NCBI GenBank assembly: GCA_948468325.1
Contig: CAOKHR010000134.1
Span: 1 to 6,979, forward strand
Reading direction: 5' to 3'
Length of the DNA stretch: 6,979 bases
Origin: an uncultured Lachnospiraceae bacterium
GTDB taxonomy: Bacteria; Bacillota; Clostridia; Lachnospirales; Lachnospiraceae
The notes beneath the pieces were generated by a model, which ran no database searches, was not told the origin of the DNA, and saw only the letters and a list, made by a program, of their open reading frames with translations. A program made the translations under genes and the position numbers. Positions 4,525 to 6,979 of the stretch are shown piece by piece (position 1 is the stretch's first letter; each line of letters begins with the position of its first letter).

Positions 4525-6979
4525 ATGTACCATTGTCATATACATTTTTATTTTATAGGCCTGCAGCGCGGCATATCTGACATTATGAAAGAAATGTCCC
4601 CATTAGAAAATTTTTCGCATGAATTTTTTGAGAGTGAAGAACCGGATGCATCATTGACGGCATCGGCAGATGTGATTTTTGCTCATTTGAGAGATACAGG
4701 TGATTGGAAAGAGACTCTGCAGACAATTGTTCTGGACAAGAGAAAAGAAACAGAAATTATCTTGCTTGCAGATAAAAGTCAGACGGTGATTTTTTCAGAT
4801 CATATATCAGAATTGAAAGATATATGGATATTGCCTGTGTCCGATGAAGAAATAAGATTCCGTTTTTTACGCTGGCAGCAGGCTTATAAAGAGGGAAAAG
4901 ATTTCTGGCAGACAAGTCAGTTCCTTGAGGCTGCCATTAATCATATTCCCAATCTTATATGGTACAAAGATAAAAGCGGCATACATGAGAAAGTAAACGA
5001 CAGTTTCTGCGCAGCCGTTAATAAAACAAAAGAACAGGTAGAAGGGCAGAGACATGCGTATATTTGGGATGTTACGTATGACGATCCTGTCTGTATTGAG
5101 TCAGAGCTTGAAGTTATAAACAAAAAGGAAACCTGCATATCCGAGGAAACGATAAAAACGGGAGGCGGCGAAAAACAGCTGAAAACGTATAAATCCCCAT
5201 TGTATGATATTGACGGAAGTGTGATGGGGACTGTAGGCGTAGCAATTGATATTACGAAAGAGCGGTCCTATGAACAGGAGATCATGAAAAAGAACCATAC
5301 TCTGGAGATGATTTTTACGACTCTTGACTGCGGAGTAATGCGTCATTCTCTGGATGGGTCACAGATTTTTGAAATAAACCGGGCAGCGCTTCAAATTCTG
5401 GGTTACGAGAACCAGGAGGAATTAATGGCAGAAGGGTTTGATATGGTTGCCCCTTCCGTTATGGATGAGGATAAAGAGAAGCTGCGGAAAAGCATAATGA
5501 GTTTGAAAGAAGAAGGCGACAGTGTCAGCGTTGGTTACCGGGTATTGCACAAAGACGGTAAAATACTGCATGTTATGGGCAATGTTAAGCTTTTGAAAGA
5601 AAACGGGGAATTTTGCTATCAGAGGTTTCTTTTAGACTGTACAGATCAGAAGCTTGAGGAAAGAAGAAATAAAAAACGTCAGATGGAGCTGCTTCAGGCA
5701 TTAAGCATTGACTTTAATAATGTGTGTTTTTTAGATCTTGACACAGGAAAGGGAAAGCTGCTTCAGGATAAGAACCGTGACAGAGAATTACTGGAGGAAA
5801 TATTTGACGAAGAAATACCGTTTGAAGAAAATATGGAATATTACATAGCGAAGTATGTGTGTGAAGATGACAGGGAAATGATGCAAAAAGCAAGCTCTTT
5901 AGAGAGGCTGAAAAAAGAAATGTCTGATAAGAAGCTTTATTTTGTGAATTACCGTGTAAAAAGAAAAGACAGAACAGAATATTTTCAGATGAAAGCAGTG
6001 CGGTCGGGTGTATGGAGAAAAAATCACAATGTGGTTGTAGGCTTTCGGAGTGTTGATGCAGAAATCCGCAATGAAATGGAACAGAAGAGCCTTTTAGAAA
6101 ATGCTTTGTTACAGGCAAACAGGGCGAGTAAGGCGAAAAGTGTATTTCTTTCCAATATGTCGCATGATATCCGCACGCCGATGAATGCGATTGTTGGGTT
6201 TACCGCTCTGGCAATTGCCCATATTGAGCACAGGGAGCAGGTTGAAGAATATTTAAAAAAAATTATGACATCCGGGAATCACCTGCTTAGTTTAATCAAT
6301 GATGTTTTGGATATGAGCCGTATTGAGAGCGGTAAGATGCATTTGGATGAGAAACCGTGCAGCCTGCCGGATATTTTGCACGGACTGCGTAGTATTGTGC
6401 ATGCAGATGTCTGTGCAAAGCAGATTGATTTTTATATTGATACGGTAGATGTTATAAATGAAGAGATTTATTGCGACAAGCTGCGCCTGAATCAGGTGCT
6501 TTTGAATCTGCTTGGCAATTCTATTAAGTATACGGGCGTTGGCGGAATTGTCAGCATGAGAATAACGGAAAAGGCCGGAGCGCCGGAGGGCTATGCCAAT
6601 TATGAGTTTCATATCAAAGATACCGGAGTCGGCATGAGCCGGGAATTTGTAGAACATATTTTTGAGCCTTTTGAAAGAGAAAAGAATTCTACTATCAGCG
6701 GGATTCAGGGTACAGGACTTGGAATGGCAATTACAAAGAATATTGTGGATATGATGAATGGCACAATTGCAGTAAAAAGTGAGCAGGGCGTGGGTACAGA
6801 ATTTGTGGTATCCTTTGCTTTTCGTCTGCATTCCGGAAAAAAGGAGCCGCAGATCATACCTGAATTGAAAAACGGCAGGGCTCTGGTTGTAGATGATGAT
6901 TTTAATACCTGTGACAGCGTATCTTATATGTTAACCCAGATCGGAATGAAAGCAGAGTGGACGTTATCCGGAAAAGAGG
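4525..6979 (+). CDS. Soluble PAS-containing hybrid sensor histidine kinase/response regulator, 3' end cut by window edge
   Basis: An open frame of 818 codons runs off the right edge. Residues 1-130 alternate beta and alpha like a receiver domain (D49VIFAH54, TEIILLA, DIWILP) but lack its acidic pair, have H54 where the phosphorylated Asp should be, and have L103-P104 in place of the Lys-Pro. PAS-type domains follow at about 133-252 (IPNLIWYKDKSG, ending VGVAIDITKE) and 254-380 (FTTLDCGVM, HKDGKILH), with a more divergent one at about 388-510. A helical linker (about 513-543) leads to the HisKA motif SNMSHDIRTPMNA with phospho-acceptor H547. The ATPase domain has the N box with N661 and N665, DTGVGM (699-704) and GTGLGMAI (729-736). 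A receiver domain begins near 785 (ALVVDDD, D790-D792); its phospho-acceptor Asp lies beyond the window. No signal peptide or membrane segment is visible, so it should sense a cytoplasmic cue, which is not identifiable. It would autophosphorylate H547 and pass phosphate to its own receiver domain. Its output partner is not in view. Confidence 0.93.
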   Translation, partial: MYHCHIHFYFIGLQRGISDIMKEMSPLENFSHEFFESEEPDASLTASADVIFAHLRDTGDWKETLQTIVLDKRKETEIILLADKSQTVIFSDHISELKDIWILPVSDEEIRFRFLRWQQAYKEGKDFWQTSQFLEAAINHIPNLIWYKDKSGIHEKVNDSFCAAVNKTKEQVEGQRHAYIWDVTYDDPVCIESELEVINKKETCISEETIKTGGGEKQLKTYKSPLYDIDGSVMGTVGVAIDITKERSYEQEIMKKNHTLEMIFTTLDCGVMRHSLDGSQIFEINRAALQILGYENQEELMAEGFDMVAPSVMDEDKEKLRKSIMSLKEEGDSVSVGYRVLHKDGKILHVMGNVKLLKENGEFCYQRFLLDCTDQKLEERRNKKRQMELLQALSIDFNNVCFLDLDTGKGKLLQDKNRDRELLEEIFDEEIPFEENMEYYIAKYVCEDDREMMQKASSLERLKKEMSDKKLYFVNYRVKRKDRTEYFQMKAVRSGVWRKNHNVVVGFRSVDAEIRNEMEQKSLLENALLQANRASKAKSVFLSNMSHDIRTPMNAIVGFTALAIAHIEHREQVEEYLKKIMTSGNHLLSLINDVLDMSRIESGKMHLDEKPCSLPDILHGLRSIVHADVCAKQIDFYIDTVDVINEEIYCDKLRLNQVLLNLLGNSIKYTGVGGIVSMRITEKAGAPEGYANYEFHIKDTGVGMSREFVEHIFEPFEREKNSTISGIQGTGLGMAITKNIVDMMNGTIAVKSEQGVGTEFVVSFAFRLHSGKKEPQIIPELKNGRALVVDDDFNTCDSVSYMLTQIGMKAEWTLSGKE

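Noticed and set aside
5714..6831. Minus-strand open frames (134 and 179 codons) opposite the kinase gene
   Set aside because: They are antisense to conserved kinase domains, have no recognisable domain, and are explained by codon bias of the real frame.
1..6979. CRISPR array, tRNA, rRNA, insertion sequence or integrase
   Set aside because: No regularly spaced repeats with unique spacers, no tRNA or rRNA-like sequence, and no transposase or recombinase motif were seen on either strand.

Overview
The window looks like chromosomal DNA from a low-GC Gram-positive gut anaerobe of the Clostridia, most likely Lachnospiraceae. The reasons are moderate-to-low GC, strong AGGAGG-type ribosome binding sites, a lysine-rich secreted enzyme with Clostridia-style C-terminal repeat domains, a YibE/F membrane protein, and a large PAS-rich soluble hybrid histidine kinase of a style common in that family. 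The taxon is an inference; no rRNA or other marker gene is present.

Layout, all on the + strand. (1) 4-45 is a hairpin with A and T flanks, probably the terminator of a gene beyond the left edge. (2) 181-934 is a decayed, AT-rich remnant of a dCMP/dCTP-deaminase-type protein. It resembles the C-terminal half of AvcD-like anti-phage dCTP deaminases. Its reading frame is broken by a stop and two frameshifts, and an internal deletion has removed the part that should carry the catalytic HAE and PCxxC zinc motifs. (3) 935-1124 is a regulatory interval with 11-bp-phased TTAC repeats, an inverted repeat and a 12-bp palindrome. (4) 1125-3266 encodes a secreted 713-residue purple-acid-phosphatase-like metallophosphoesterase with two C-terminal beta-sandwich-type domains. 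(5) 3281-4417, 14 nt downstream, encodes a 378-residue polytopic YibE/F family protein, almost certainly co-transcribed. (6) 4418-4524 holds a near-consensus sigma-A promoter with an extended -10. (7) 4525-6979 is a hybrid sensor histidine kinase running off the right edge, with 818 codons visible.

The phosphatase and the YibE/F protein form a two-gene unit: a secreted enzyme that would cleave phosphoesters outside the cell, and a membrane protein of unknown transport role. The phased repeats upstream are the kind of site bound by OmpR/PhoB-family regulators, so phosphate-responsive control is an attractive but untested idea. The kinase has its own promoter and no visible membrane segment, so it probably senses an internal signal. 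Nothing in the sequence ties it functionally to the phosphatase.

No intact undescribed system is evident. The most unusual items are the gutted deaminase remnant, the phased repeat array, the phosphatase that lacks the tyrosine ligand of true purple acid phosphatases, and a kinase N-terminus that looks like a receiver domain without its phosphorylation residues.
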